Shown in pieces: positions 8,069-30,808 of a stretch of DNA of 64,000 nt. The notes below the pieces were generated by a model, which worked only from the letters and a program-made list of their open reading frames with translations, ran no database searches and was not told the origin of the DNA. The stretch is taken from positions 186,001 through 250,000 of the forward strand of contig NZ_CP080528.1 in assembly GCF_024746815.1 (NCBI RefSeq). The letters are read 5' to 3'. The position numbers and the translations under genes were made by a program. This DNA is from Mesorhizobium sp. AR07 (lineage in GTDB: Bacteria > Pseudomonadota > Alphaproteobacteria > Rhizobiales > Rhizobiaceae). Numbering within the stretch: the first letter of the stretch is position 1; every line of letters begins with the position of its first letter.

Positions 8069-8728
8069 TCAGCCGCTCTCAGATTTGGCTGCGAGAATGA
8101 AATCGAAGACGGGCTCAGGGATCCGGCCAGGCGCCGGCTCTCGCAAAACAGTCGGGAACGTTGTGGCCGCTTCGGCCTCTACCGCGAGGGCGGCAGGTGT
8201 CATTCCTAGTGCGGCCTCGAAGCGCCGGCTCGGCAGAAGCGCCACCTGACGAAAGAGCCCTGCAGCCCTTGCGGCATGACGCGCCGCAGCGCCCCGCTTT
8301 CCCTCGCGGATCTTCACCCCGGCCGCCGCCAACAGGATCAATCCCTTGAAGAACAGGCGATGCTGGGCGCTTTGTTTGGCAGCATGCCATAGAGGCTCCC
8401 AAGCCTCATGAGCTTCCCAGTAATAGCCGTGGTTGAAAAGGTCGATTCCCCGTCGGAACACGTTTGAGCTGAGTGATCCCTCGACCGTGACAACAGTCAC
8501 CGGGTCGCTTTGATAACTGTGACCCAACGGGTCGCGGACCGGATGCGGATGTTTGCCAGGCAGGTATGCGTAGCCCGGGAAATCAGGTCGCATGCGGCGT
8601 GCCCACCGAAGACGTTGAGAACGTGCTTGCCTGACCGCTCCAGCGAGAGCCGTCGTGACTTGTGGTGGTTTCGTAGTCTGGGGATCGTAGGTCGAGTCAG
8701 CCTCCACTGATATCGCCAAACTTTTCAT
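8069..8728 (-). CDS. DUF309 domain protein
   Basis: The 219-residue protein carries FRRGIDLFNHGYYWEAHEAW followed by EPLWHAA and LFFKGLILLAAAGVKIREGK, the characteristic DUF309 helical core with the E-A-H-E...W pattern (about residues 90-150). The preceding segment GYAYLPGKHPHPVRDPLGHSY is the usual N-terminal feature of rhizobial members. The first 45 residues look less conserved, so translation may start at the internal Met that begins MRPDFPGYAY. Molecular function is unknown. There is no operon partner. Confidence 0.82.
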   Translation of the reverse strand: MKSLAISVEADSTYDPQTTKPPQVTTALAGAVRQARSQRLRWARRMRPDFPGYAYLPGKHPHPVRDPLGHSYQSDPVTVVTVEGSLSSNVFRRGIDLFNHGYYWEAHEAWEPLWHAAKQSAQHRLFFKGLILLAAAGVKIREGKRGAAARHAARAAGLFRQVALLPSRRFEAALGMTPAALAVEAEAATTFPTVLREPAPGRIPEPVFDFILAAKSESG

Positions 8729-8744
8729 GGAGCATGAAGTGCGC

Positions 8745-8939
8745 TCATGATCCGGATGAGCCGCGCATCTCTCGTTGAAGGGCCAAAATCGGTTCTTTGA
8801 ATGCGTCGACCGACGTGACTCCGTCGGCTACAGCCAGAGAGCAAACCTCGAGCTCATGTCCGTTGAACACTGCCCACATCTCGGAGTGGGCTTCTGCACT
8901 GATGCAGGAGCGGCTAAACCGCTCCCGATTTCGCCCCAC
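8745..8939 (-). CDS. Small hypothetical ORF
   Basis: The 64-residue frame includes MWAVFNGHELEVCSLAVADG and then VTSVDAFKEPILALQREMRG, which has the look of a folded small protein, but no family is recognised and the first codon is a GTG without a clear ribosome-binding site. The ATG within (MWAVF) could be the start. It lies just upstream of the DUF309 gene on the same strand. The next 270 bp up to 9211 contain no supported gene. Confidence 0.25.
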   Translation of the reverse strand: MGRNRERFSRSCISAEAHSEMWAVFNGHELEVCSLAVADGVTSVDAFKEPILALQREMRGSSGS

Positions 8940-9211
8940 CTCTCCGACGCTCGCTCTTCATGAGTCTCCCTCATACCAGGACGAGTGTTCGGCGCATCTG
9001 AAAACTGGCGAACCCGTACATCGGCGTGTCAAGCCCGCGTGCACGGTGCACTTCAGATGATGCAACCGCCATTCATAGCCAATGACGGCTGGTGACATAA
9101 CTGGCATCCTCGGAAAGCAGGCGAGCGATGAGCGAACCGAACGACATCGGTCGGCACACCCATCCGATCATGAAGTGGCGCGAAGGTGCCGTGCGCTCCT
9201 GCTGTTCCACA

Positions 9212-10217
9212 TCATAGCTTGACCAGTTGCTTTCCGAAGTTCTCTCCCTTCAACATTCTGACGAAAGCGCGGGGCACGGTGTCGATCCCGTCAGTGACAT
9301 CCTCCCGTGTCTGTAGCAAACCCTCCTTGTACCACGACAGAAGATCGGCAATCGCAGTTTCGTATTCGCGCACGTGATCGTCGAGTAGGAACCCCTCGAT
9401 TCGGGCACGGGTGATCAGGGTTCTCCTAAGATGTCTCAGGCCGATGTCGGGCTGGTCAAATCGGTCGGCCAAGGCAAACGTCCCGACCACCACCACTCTG
9501 CCAAACGTGTTGAGGTTCAGCATCGCCGCATCGTGGATCGGCCCGGCAGTATTGTCGATAAAGACATCCACCCCTTTTGGGGCATGCAGCAGCGACATCA
9601 GCCACGAGATCAACCGAGGTCCTGTGATTGACGCCTGTCCGATATCCAATTTCCTTGCACCATTCCAGCTTCTCGTCCGAGCCTGCAACAGCGACCGGGT
9701 CGAAGCCTTTGATCCGTGCGATTTGTCCGGCGATCTGCCCCACCGCTCCCGAGGCAGCAGAGATCAATACTGTCTCTCCTGTCTTCGGACCTCCGGTCTT
9801 GAGGAGGGCAAAGTAGGCCGTGAGACCGGGCATGCCGAGGTAGCTCAGTGCGGATTGTATCGGGGCGTCCGTGGCTGTTACAGGTTTGGCTGATCCGGCC
9901 GGGATGACGCTAAGCGGCTGCCAGCCGAAATAATCGCTCATCACGATGTCGCCCGGTTTGAAGTCCGAAGTCTCAGACGTCACGACCTCGCCAATTCCGC
10001 CCCCACGCATCAGATCACCAAGCTTGAAACCAGCGGCGTAGTTACTCGCCGGGCTAATCCGACCCCGCATGTAGGGGTCTACGGAGAGCCACAGCGTTTT
10101 CACCAATAGGTCGTCGTGCGCAGCCTCGGGATTTGGTCGATCTTCCAGAACCCAGTTCTCAGGTGTTGGCATTGCGGAAGGATAACTCGCAAGTATCCAG
10201 CTCGGATTGGCAGCCAT
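9212..10217 (-). pseudogene. NADP-dependent oxidoreductase (MDR family), frameshifted
   Basis: Two overlapping minus-strand frames together make one medium-chain dehydrogenase/reductase of about 335 residues, similar to zinc-independent NADP-dependent oxidoreductases. The first runs from MAANPSWILASYPSAMP through VDPYMRGRIS, SYLGMPGLTAYFALL and the Rossmann motif ISAASGAVGQIAGQIAR. The second continues KGVDVFIDNTAGPIHDAAML to the natural end FGKQLVKL. The frames switch at the run CCCCTTTTGGGG (9571-9582, plus strand), where AACPKG becomes ACPKRGG. A single extra base in this run explains the break; it may be a true mutation or an assembly error. The gene diverges from the LysR regulator, which probably controlled it. 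Confidence 0.85.
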
Positions 10218-10323
10218 GATTTCTCCTCAGGTTGGGCGCTGCTCGCATCGATGCACCAATTCACTTTCCGTGTTAATAGGAGCAGAACGAGAAACATTGT
10301 TTTGTATTTCGAAAGAATGACAA

Positions 10324-11220
10324 ATGGATATGGTTGAGGCCATGAGGGTCGCCGTGGCGGTCGCGCGGCACAAAAGCTTCTCTTCCGCGAGCCGGGACTT
10401 ACGCCTTTCCGCTCCCTCGGTGAGCCGCATTGTGGCTGGCCTAGAGGCCGATCTCGGGGTTCGTCTCTTCAATCGCACCACCAGGCAGCTCAATCTGACT
10501 GATGCCGGGCTGGAGTTCGTGCAGACGAGCTTGGGTCTCCTGGAGGAACTCGACCTGATGCGGAGAGCGGTACGCGAGCGCCACGAAACCCCTCGCGGCC
10601 AGTTGCGTGTCTCCTGCGTGACGGCCTTCGGCAACGAGTGCTTGGCACCCGCGATGCCGGAGTTTACACAACGGTTCCCACAGCTCAGCATCTCAATCGA
10701 CTTTGGCAACCGTTTAGTCGATCTCATCGGGGAGCATTTCGATGTTGCCATCCGGGTTGGGCCGCTCCCCGATTCATCCCTCATTGCCCAGAGGATTTTC
10801 ACGCAGAGGATCGTGGTCGTCGCATCGCCACAGTTCTGTAATAGATATGGGACGCCCAAGACCCTAACTGAGGTCAGAACCTGTCCGTCGGTCACTCAAG
10901 TTAGCGGCGAATGGGGGCGCACCCATCGCTTCTTCTGCAACGGGGAGATCATCGACTTCGAAGTACCGCAGCATCTAACGATGAACTCGGCCCGCGCGGT
11001 GAGGAACGCCTGCCTCACAGGATGGGGTTATTCCCTCTTGCCGGACTTCATGGTCGAAAAGGATCTCGAGGAGAACCGCCTAGTGCGCCTGCTGCCAGAT
11101 CATGAACCCACCGAACTGCCGATCTTCACCTTCTACGCTCAGCGACGCCACACCCCTCAGAAGATCAGGGTGTTCGTCGACTATTTGACAGAGGTATTCG
11201 GCGACCGAGACAGCCAGTGA
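10324..11220 (+). CDS. LysR-family transcriptional regulator
   Basis: The 298-residue product has an N-terminal winged HTH (MRVAVAVARHKSFSSASRDL, then SAPSVSRIVAGLEADLGVRLF and the NRTTRQLNLTDAG turn) and a periplasmic-binding-like effector domain from about residue 90 (RGQLRVSCVTAFG ... FDVAIRVGPLPDSSL). It has normal length and no breaks. It is transcribed divergently from the oxidoreductase across a 106-bp spacer (10218-10323), the classic LysR arrangement, so it likely autoregulates and activated the now broken oxidoreductase gene. Confidence 0.93.
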   Translation: MDMVEAMRVAVAVARHKSFSSASRDLRLSAPSVSRIVAGLEADLGVRLFNRTTRQLNLTDAGLEFVQTSLGLLEELDLMRRAVRERHETPRGQLRVSCVTAFGNECLAPAMPEFTQRFPQLSISIDFGNRLVDLIGEHFDVAIRVGPLPDSSLIAQRIFTQRIVVVASPQFCNRYGTPKTLTEVRTCPSVTQVSGEWGRTHRFFCNGEIIDFEVPQHLTMNSARAVRNACLTGWGYSLLPDFMVEKDLEENRLVRLLPDHEPTELPIFTFYAQRRHTPQKIRVFVDYLTEVFGDRDSQ

Positions 11221-11255
11221 AACCTGCATGGGGAGCATGAGGTTTTGTGGGGCAG

Positions 11256-11880
11256 TCACGTTGCGGCCGACCAAACAGGCCCTTTCTGTGGCGCGGATCC
11301 GGCCCGCTCAGAGAGTCTCCATAACCAACCGCCCCCCAGTTCCTCTTGCTCTCCATCCTGAGCAATGGTGCTTACGATCCGGCGCTTGAGGTCCCCGATC
11401 TGATCGTCCAGCATGATCCGTAAGGCATTGTCCATATCGACGACATCTTCGGATATACCCTGCTTCTCGCGCGCGGAAATCTGTGCCGAGAGCCGCTTGC
11501 GCATATCGACGATCTGGGCCCGCCGGGTCGTTAAGGCTCTGAGAGTGCGCAGGTTTTCACTCGGCAGTGTCCGTCCGGCTTCTGGTCGGAACAGGATGAA
11601 CCCTGCGATGAGTTCTGCGTCGATCCGATCTGTTTTAGCGCGTGTGCCTCGGGAAAGGGCGAAGGCCTTGATCTGCGCCGGAGGCAGTTGCACGGCCTCA
11701 ATCTCCGCCGCAACAAGGGTGACCCAGAGAGCCCATTCCTGTCCGCCGGTCGCTTCAAAGCCAACCCGGACTGCAGCCGGCATGCACCGGATCTGCACGA
11801 GCAACTGAGCATGACCTTCTGAGGTATTGGGAAGACGGAAGTGCTGACCGCCTGGGGTGCAGACCCGTCAAGCCAGTCGC
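11256..11880 (-). pseudogene. IS110-family transposase remnant
   Basis: The minus strand encodes an IS110 (DEDD) transposase N-terminal half: VRVGFEATGGQEWALWV, then LPPAQIKAFALSRGTRAKTDRID and RTLRALTTRRAQIVDMRKRL. Upstream, the expected RDWLD... and FRLPNTSEGHAQLL segments lie in different frames, showing an indel near 11840, and the protein lacks its true N-terminus. The C-terminal half (the helix-hairpin-helix and Ser-containing domain) is absent after about 11300. It is a dead fragment. Confidence 0.8.
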
Positions 11881-12154
11881 GGGTCTCTCTTCCTTATGTT
11901 TCGCGGTCCCGTGAACAGGCCGCCGTCAACTGTTCGAGACGGTGAAAAGAGGCGGGATCAGCCTGCTAGCAAGCGTGGTTGCGTATTTCAGGCGATCGTG
12001 AGCACGGATTTCGCCGCATCGTGAGCACGGATTTCGCGGGATCGTGAGCAGCGATTTCAGAGGATCGTGAGCAACCTTCTCGAAGGTTGTGGACGTTTCG
12101 GCCGACATCTCAACCCGGCTACAGGATGCCTCGTCACTGCAACGAGGAAGCCTG

Positions 12155-13697
12155 ATGCCAACCCAGAGATTGTCGATGCGCCGGATCAGAGAAGTTTTAC
12201 GTCTAAGACATGTCCAAGGCCTGACCGAGCGCGTCATCGCGCGCACGCTCGGGGTGAGCAATGGCGTCGTGCATGGTTATCTACGGCGCGCCCGTCTTGC
12301 CGGGCTGAGCTGGCCGCTGCCCGAAGGGATGGATGACGAAGGGCTTGAGCTGCTCCTCTTCCCGGCGCCGAAGGCGGCATCGCAAAGCCCCCGGCGGCCG
12401 GTGCCCGATTGGAGCTATGTGGAGAAGGAATTGCGCCGCCGCGGCGCTGACGCGGGTGCTGCTGTGGGAAGAGTATCGCGCCGCCAATCCCGATGGCTTT
12501 GGCTATACCTGGTTCTGCACGACCTTCGAGGCCTGGAAAGGGCGGACGCGCCCGACGATGCGCCAGACGCACCTGGGCGGCGAGAAGGTGTTTGTCGATT
12601 TTGCCGGCGACACCATCGACATCTTCGACCCCATCACCGGCGAAGCGCACGCCATGAAGCTGTTCGTCGCAGCGATGGGCGCCTCGAACTATACCTACGC
12701 CGAAGCGTGCCCGAGCGAGAGCCTGCCCGATTGGATCGGCGTTCACACCAACCTTTTCACCTTTCTGGGCGGCGTCCCGAAGTTCGTGATCTGCGATAAT
12801 CTCAAGGCCGCCGTCACCAACCCCGATCGCTACGACCCCGGTCTCAACCGGACCTATGCCGAGATGGCGAGCCACTACGGCACCGCGGTACTCGCGGCGA
12901 GGCCGAGACGCCCGAAGGATAAGGCAAAAGTTGAAGTTGCGGTGCAAATTGCCCAGCGCTGGGTCCTGGCGCGGCTGCGCAATCAGCGCTTCTTTTCCCT
13001 GGCGGACCTGAACGCTGCCATCCGCGTGCTCGTCGCCGAACTCAACGCCCGCCAGATGCGCGGTTTCGGCTCCAGCCGAGCCGAGCTGTTCGCCGAGATC
13101 GACAGGCCGAAGCTGGGAGAACTGCCGGACCAGCCATACGTCTTTGCACGCTGGAAGCGTTGCCGCGTGGCACCCGACTATCACGTCGAGATCGACGGGC
13201 ATTGGTATTCCACGCCCTACCGCCTCATTCGCGAGCTCGTCGATGTGCGGATCGCCGACAAGACGGTCGAGATATTCCACAAGGGCCAGCGGATCGCCAG
13301 CCACGCCCGTGCGCCCAACCGGCGCGGCCATACGACAGTCGCTGATCACATGCCGAGCGCGCATCGCCGCTACGGCAAGTGGACGCCGGGAGGATTGATC
13401 GCCGCCGGCGAGAAGATTGGTCCTTCCACCGCCGCCTTCTTCCAGGCTGTCATCGCGGACCGGCCGCATCCCGAACAAGGCTTTCGCACCTGTCTCGGCA
13501 TTCTGTCGCTGACCAAGAGCTACGGCAATGCACGTGTCGATGCGGCCTGCCAACGCGGCATCCTCATCAAGGCGCGCTCCGTCGCCTCGATCCGTTCGAT
13601 CCTCAAGAACGGCCTTGATCGCGCTTTCCTCGACGAGGCGCCCGATCACCAACCCCTGCGCCACGGCAACATCCGCGGTCAGGGCTATTTCCACTGA
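12155..13697 (+). pseudogene. istA: IS21 istA, single frameshift
   Basis: Translation from ATG 12155 (preceded by CGAGGAAG) gives the HTH region MRRIREVLRLRHVQGLTERV and GVSNGVVHGYLRRARLAGLS up to PDWSYVEKELRRRG, then loses sense. A second frame resumes with TRVLLWEEYRAANPDGFGYT and carries the full catalytic core (VFVDFAGDTI, FVICDNLKAAV, KDKAKVEVAVQI) to the normal end. An extra base near 12445 (GGCGCTGACGCGG instead of GGCGTGACGCGG) explains the split. With intact ends and target duplication, this is either a very recent mutation or an assembly error. Confidence 0.88.
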
Positions 13698-13700
13698 ACT

Positions 13701-14474
13701 ATGGAGATCTCAATGCTCACCCATCCTACCCATGACCAGCTGATCGCTCTGGGCCTGACCGGAATGGCCAAGGCCTTCGAGGAGCAGCGGCGATCGCCGG
13801 ATCTCGATGCCCTGTCGTTCGAGGAGCGCATCGGGCTTCTTATCGATCGCGAAGCCGCCGAGCGCGACACCAAACGGCTCACGACGCGGCTCAAATTCGC
13901 CGCGCTGCGCCAGAGCGCCTGCGTGGAAGATGTCGATCTGCGCACCCCGCGCGGCATCGACCGCGCCGTCTTCGCCAGGCTCGTCGCCGGCGACTGGATC
14001 GAACGCCACGAGAACTTGCTGGTCACAGGCGCAACCGGCCTGGGCAAGAGTTGGCTGGCCTGCGCTCTGGGCCACAAAGCCTGCCGCGACAATCGTTCGG
14101 TCCTTTACCATCGCGTCCCGCGGCTCTTTGAGGCGCTCGCCCTCGCGCGGGGCGACGGACGCTACGGGCGCCTGCTCAAGACGCTTGGGCGCGTGCAACT
14201 CCTCATCCTCGACGACTGGGGCCTGGCGGTTCTCACCGCGGCCGAGCGCCGCGACCTCCTGGAGATCCTCGACGATCGCCATGGTCGCGCATCGACCATC
14301 GTCACCAGCCAAATCCCCGTGGAACTCTGGCACGACGTAATCGGCGATCCCACGCTCGGCGACGCGATTCTTGACCGCCTCGTCCACAATGCTCACCGTC
14401 TTCAACTCACCGGAGAAAGCATGCGAAAACAGAACGCTCAACGCTCAGCTCTTGACGCAGACCCAAACACCTGA
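13701..14474 (+). CDS. istB: IS21 helper ATPase IstB
   Basis: The 257-residue AAA+ ATPase has Walker A VTGATGLGKSWLACALG, Walker B LLILDDWGLAVL and the sensor ASTIVTSQIPVELWHDVIGD. It begins 4 bp after the istA stop. The first residues MEISMLTHPTHDQLIALGLT are typical of this IS21 subgroup. The final dozen residues are more variable but the protein appears complete. Confidence 0.92.
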   Translation: MEISMLTHPTHDQLIALGLTGMAKAFEEQRRSPDLDALSFEERIGLLIDREAAERDTKRLTTRLKFAALRQSACVEDVDLRTPRGIDRAVFARLVAGDWIERHENLLVTGATGLGKSWLACALGHKACRDNRSVLYHRVPRLFEALALARGDGRYGRLLKTLGRVQLLILDDWGLAVLTAAERRDLLEILDDRHGRASTIVTSQIPVELWHDVIGDPTLGDAILDRLVHNAHRLQLTGESMRKQNAQRSALDADPNT

Positions 14475-14632
14475 ATCAATCAACACGTCGGTCGAAGCGG
14501 CCGCTCATGATCGCGTGAAATACCTGCTCACGATCAAATGAAATGAGCGCTCATGATCGCGTGAAATGGCTGCTCACAATCAGCGAAATGCGCAGCGTGG
14601 TCATGCCACGAGATGTTAAGCGCTGTATCCCA

Positions 14633-14668
14633 CCTCGTTGCCGCTCCTGGCCGGGAGCGGCAACGAGG
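14633..14668. repeat. Strong hairpin, 15-bp stem
   Basis: CCTCGTTGCCGCTCC and GGAGCGGCAACGAGG are perfect inverted arms around TGGCCG. No U-tract follows on either side, so it is a poor intrinsic terminator. It lies 39 bp past the IS21 element and about 170 bp downstream of the phosphopantetheinyl transferase stop; it may be the subterminal hairpin of a lost mobile element or protect the 3' end of the NRPS transcript. Confidence 0.6.
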
Positions 14669-14737
14669 CTAAAGTAGCAGGCCCGAGACACATAAGGTGT
14701 TTAGTTTGCAATCAGCTCCGCGATCAGAGAACCCCAT

Positions 14738-14830
14738 CTCTTCAGAAAATCGGCTACGTTTCATGTCCTGGTCCTCTCGATGGGCCAGAACGAACGTCAA
14801 CCGGATTAGATCAGCGGGGCAAGGTCACCA
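14738..14830 (-). pseudogene. IS3-family OrfA start remnant
   Basis: On the minus strand an ATG at 14764 reads MKRSRFSEE, the standard opening of IS3 (IS407-type) OrfA proteins, preceded by AGAGGACCAGGAC as ribosome-binding region. After nine codons the resemblance ends. Only the left end and first codons of an element seem to remain, directly downstream of the phosphopantetheinyl transferase gene. Confidence 0.5.
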
Positions 14831-14838
14831 CATGTCGG

Positions 14839-15438
14839 CTATGAATACGCCAACCCGATTACATTGTTGGAAATAAGTAACTCGAGCGAAAACGTGCAAT
14901 TTGCCTTCGACACGTGTCCTAACCGCGCAGGGAGATCAATTTCCACATCCTGGAATTCAATGAACTGATTGTGCAGTGGAAAATACGCCTTATATACCGC
15001 CTCCTTCAAAACGAACAGGTCCCGCCGCTTGAGCAGATGTAGATCGTACATGCGTTGCTCGTTAGGGGTGGCAATCAATTCAATCAGGTTCTCCGGCAGA
15101 GGTTCGTTAGGCTCAATGTCGATGCCGAGAGCCGCAATCCGTTTCGTCCCTGCAATGGCGGCGGCTGCTACGGTATCGTGGTGCGCCAAAGATCCGACGA
15201 TGCCGGATGGCCAGATCGGAACACCAGAGCGCGTCTTTAGGATCGGCAGTTGTGGGAATCCCAGCTGCCCAAGGAGTGTTCTGGCGACTACTCTTGCAGC
15301 ACCGCTTTGGCGGTGAACTTTGGTAACAGCGCGTCCCAACGAGGTAACTTCGGAATCGTACAAGGTGGATTCGTCGCCCGGTTCTATTGGACGGATGCCG
15401 ACGAGGATGTTCTGTTGATCAATGGTGATAGTCTCCAT
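14839..15438 (-). CDS. 4'-phosphopantetheinyl transferase (EntD/Sfp-like)
   Basis: This 199-residue enzyme would transfer the phosphopantetheine arm of coenzyme A to the conserved Ser of the four NRPS carrier domains. The signature is clear: GSLAHHDTVAAAAIAG (CoA-phosphate contact), ALGIDIEPNEPLPENL (Mg-binding GIDIE) and DLFVLKEAVYKAYF (the KEA motif). The N-terminal R...R/TK...SG.P region (ARTLLGQLG...LKTRSGVPIWPSG) is present too. Its ATG at 15438 lies immediately after the TAG of the small ORF upstream (TAGAATG), so it is the last gene of the NRPS transcript. Association with the NRPS supports a dedicated activating role. Confidence 0.93.
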   Translation of the reverse strand: METITIDQQNILVGIRPIEPGDESTLYDSEVTSLGRAVTKVHRQSGAARVVARTLLGQLGFPQLPILKTRSGVPIWPSGIVGSLAHHDTVAAAAIAGTKRIAALGIDIEPNEPLPENLIELIATPNEQRMYDLHLLKRRDLFVLKEAVYKAYFPLHNQFIEFQDVEIDLPARLGHVSKANCTFSLELLISNNVIGLAYS

Positions 15439-15439
15439 T

Positions 15440-15647
15440 CTATCTGGTCCCTTTGAGCTTTAGAATGAGAGGCTCAGCCAATGCAGTTTGACCTTGGAAT
15501 TGCTCGACTCGGTCGTCGATTAGGAGCGGCGGCAGACGATATATACTTCCCATATTTGGATCACCGAGCCCGAACTCTCCGACATCTGGGATTGCCGCGG
15601 TCCGAGACTGGACCTCGTCTGGGTGCCAGAACCTTCGGTGCAGTTCG

Positions 15648-15664
<17 letters not shown>
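15440..15664 (-). CDS. Small unknown ORF coupled between NRPS and PPTase
   Basis: A 74-codon frame starts with TTG at 15664, overlapping the last 17 bases of the NRPS gene in another frame, and ends one base before the ATG of the phosphopantetheinyl transferase. The product (SELHRRFWHPDEVQSRTAAI, then GLGDPNMGSIYRLPPLLIDD) has no recognised family. It is not an MbtH protein: the Trp-rich MbtH signature is absent. Tight overlap with both neighbours argues for translation, but the TTG start and lack of a family leave open that it is only spacer sequence of the operon. Confidence 0.4.
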
Positions 15665-29164
<13,500 letters not shown>

Positions 29165-29165
<1 letters not shown>

Positions 29166-29761
29166 CAGCGCTTCCCGCTCTTGAGGTCAGTCAAAAGCTC
29201 GCGGAAACCCTCGACTGCAGCCTCAAAACATTTGAGGTTCAAGCTCAACGCCGTATCGGTGGGCGAAATCAGTACTTGGCGCTGAACCACGACGTCGCCC
29301 GTATCAACACGATCATCGATACGATGCCACGTGATGGCATGTTCGGTCTCTTGCGCCACCAGCGCCCAGGACCTCGCATGCGTTCCCGCATATCGTGGCA
29401 ATGGACCGTCGTGGTAGTTGAAAGCACCTTGACGCACCCGCCCGAACACATCCACCGGCAATATGAACGGATTGGCAACAGAGAAAATCCAATCCACCGG
29501 CTCGGTGTTCAGGAACGTCGAGAGTTCTTCAACAGTCGCAACGCACGAGATGTTGGCGCGAGCGGCCCAATCCGCAAATATGGCATCGCCACACAGGGCC
29601 GCACCAATGAAGTGGCCCCTTTCTATCGCCAGCTGAGCACGGCTGACTGCAAGGGTACCACTGCCAACAAAGACGCCGGAGGAGATTGATCGCGCAGGAT
29701 ACCTATCCCGATCGCCTGGTTCGCAGGCACCCGCGCGCGCCGAAGAAGACCGATATGCCAT
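29165..29761 (-). CDS. Formyltransferase N-terminal (catalytic) part, NRPS-associated
   Basis: The 198-residue protein resembles the catalytic N-terminal domain of methionyl-tRNA/NRPS formyltransferases: GVFVGSGTLAVSRAQLAIER at the start of the fold, FSVANPFILP, then the hallmark FNYHDGPLPRYAGTHARSWA and the catalytic pattern AITWHRIDDRVDTGDVV. It would transfer a formyl group from formyl-tetrahydrofolate to the amino group of the first residue. The C-terminal formyltransferase segment is not here but at the start of the NRPS gene, in the next frame. The ATG at 29761 is chosen because GGGGGTG lies just before it. The stop TGA overlaps the NRPS ATG. Confidence 0.88.
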
Positions 29762-30421
29762 CTTCACCCCCTAGGCGCCGCCCCACTTAATCCGTCACAC
29801 TGGTTCGGATCTGCTGGGAGGCGCCAACAATCGCTTGTGCAATCTGGCGTGCATTTATGGTAACGAAGCTCTTGAGCCGTATCTTCCCAAGGCCCCCAAG
29901 CTCCCTCCATCAAATACCTTCGCCGACAGTATCGCAGTTGCCACCGTAACCTCGTCTGAGTTTCCGGTGAGCGTGGTCAGCCGACGACTTCTCCTCAGTC
30001 TGTGCGCCTCTTTAGAGGACTACGCATGCATCGTGCCAAAGGTGAAGTTGTTCTCAATCAATATGATAGCAAGAATACTGCCATGTCGCCTATCCGACAT
30101 CGCCGGACAGGAGCGCGCTTTCAATACGCACAAGCCTTGCGGAATCTCGCCCGATGTGTTCGGCGAACCAAACGGAAGCCTTGAACATCAACGGCATCAC
30201 TGTCCACTTGGGTTGCGGCCGCTTAGGTCGGGACATCTTCGTGGAAAGCCCCGTTTGATCAATGAAGACCAATTGGAAAGCGGAGCCCATCTGAACAAGA
30301 CAACGAACAAATTTTGCCCTGCGGTCCGCGTCCATGCGGTGCGGATGGTGTTGGTTGGCTAAGCTGGATGTTCCTCGCATTGAGCGGTGGTTTAAATAAA
30401 TCTGTCGTTTGGTTACTTTGT
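29762..30421. other. Intergenic stretch with IS630-like transposase remnant
   Basis: About 660 bp between the formyltransferase and ectC hold no intact gene. It should contain the promoter of the NRPS operon on the minus strand, but no convincing -35/-10 pair was found. The minus strand around 30090-30340 reads AFQLVFIDQTGLSTKMSR, close to the LVFIDETG catalytic motif of IS630-type transposases with E changed to Q, followed by degenerate sequence. It is a dead fragment. Confidence 0.45.
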
Positions 30422-30808
30422 TCAATATGCCGAACCTGCCGGGTCGTTGAGCTTGTGGCGCTCGGTTCCGTTGAGGGGCGGGTTGAAGATACTTACGAGG
30501 ATCAGGTCCTTGTCTCGGCCCCCACGTAGAAGATGCTTGTCATGCTTATCAAGCACATAGATGTCGCCCTTGCGAATGGGGAAGACATTACCGTCCATGT
30601 CCTCGACCTCGCCCTCTCCGGCGATGCAGTAGCAAGCTTCGAGATGATTACGGTATTGCAGAAGCGAGACGGTGTTAGCGCGCACTACGGTGTGGCAGAT
30701 GCTGAAGCCCATGCCGTCCTTGTCCGTCAGGAGACGGTGGCTAGTCCCATTGCCCCAATCGACGAAGTGATCGGTTGCTTCAACATCCTGCAGGCTACGC
30801 ACAATCAT
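30422..30808 (-). CDS. ectC: L-ectoine synthase EctC, solitary
   Basis: The 128-residue cupin enzyme closes N-gamma-acetyl-diaminobutyrate to ectoine. The sequence is very typical: MIVRSLQDVEATDHFVDWGN, GTSHRLL, the metal-binding cupin strand SLLQYRNHLEACYCIAGEGE, VEDMDGNVFPI, and YVLDKHDKHLLRGG ending FNPPLNGTERH. Length equals the family norm. AAAGGAT lies upstream of the ATG. No ectA, ectB, ectD or ask_ect is nearby, so this is an orphan ectC; it could only make ectoine from an imported or otherwise made precursor, could work in reverse on ectoine, or serve with biosynthetic genes elsewhere in the genome. Confidence 0.95.
   Translation of the reverse strand: MIVRSLQDVEATDHFVDWGNGTSHRLLTDKDGMGFSICHTVVRANTVSLLQYRNHLEACYCIAGEGEVEDMDGNVFPIRKGDIYVLDKHDKHLLRGGRDKDLILVSIFNPPLNGTERHKLNDPAGSAY

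Larger units (their letters stand above)
11980..14594 (+). mobile_element. IS21-family element, second type, 7-bp target duplication
   Basis: The left end TGCGTATTTCAGGCGATCGT and the right end (reverse complement) TGCGCATTTCGCTGATTGTG continue with serial copies of ATCGTGAGCA...ATTTC, at least four on the left and four on the right. The flanks are GCGTGGT at 11973-11979 and GCGTGGT at 14595-14601. The element is 2615 bp and carries istA (frameshifted) and istB. It is unrelated in end sequence to the element at 3161-5374. Confidence 0.92.

Noticed and set aside
12234..13694. 486-codon minus-strand frame
   Set aside because: Antisense of the istA gene; the DDE motifs are on the plus strand.
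14633..14668. Intrinsic terminator of the NRPS operon
   Set aside because: The stem is strong but no T-run follows on either strand.
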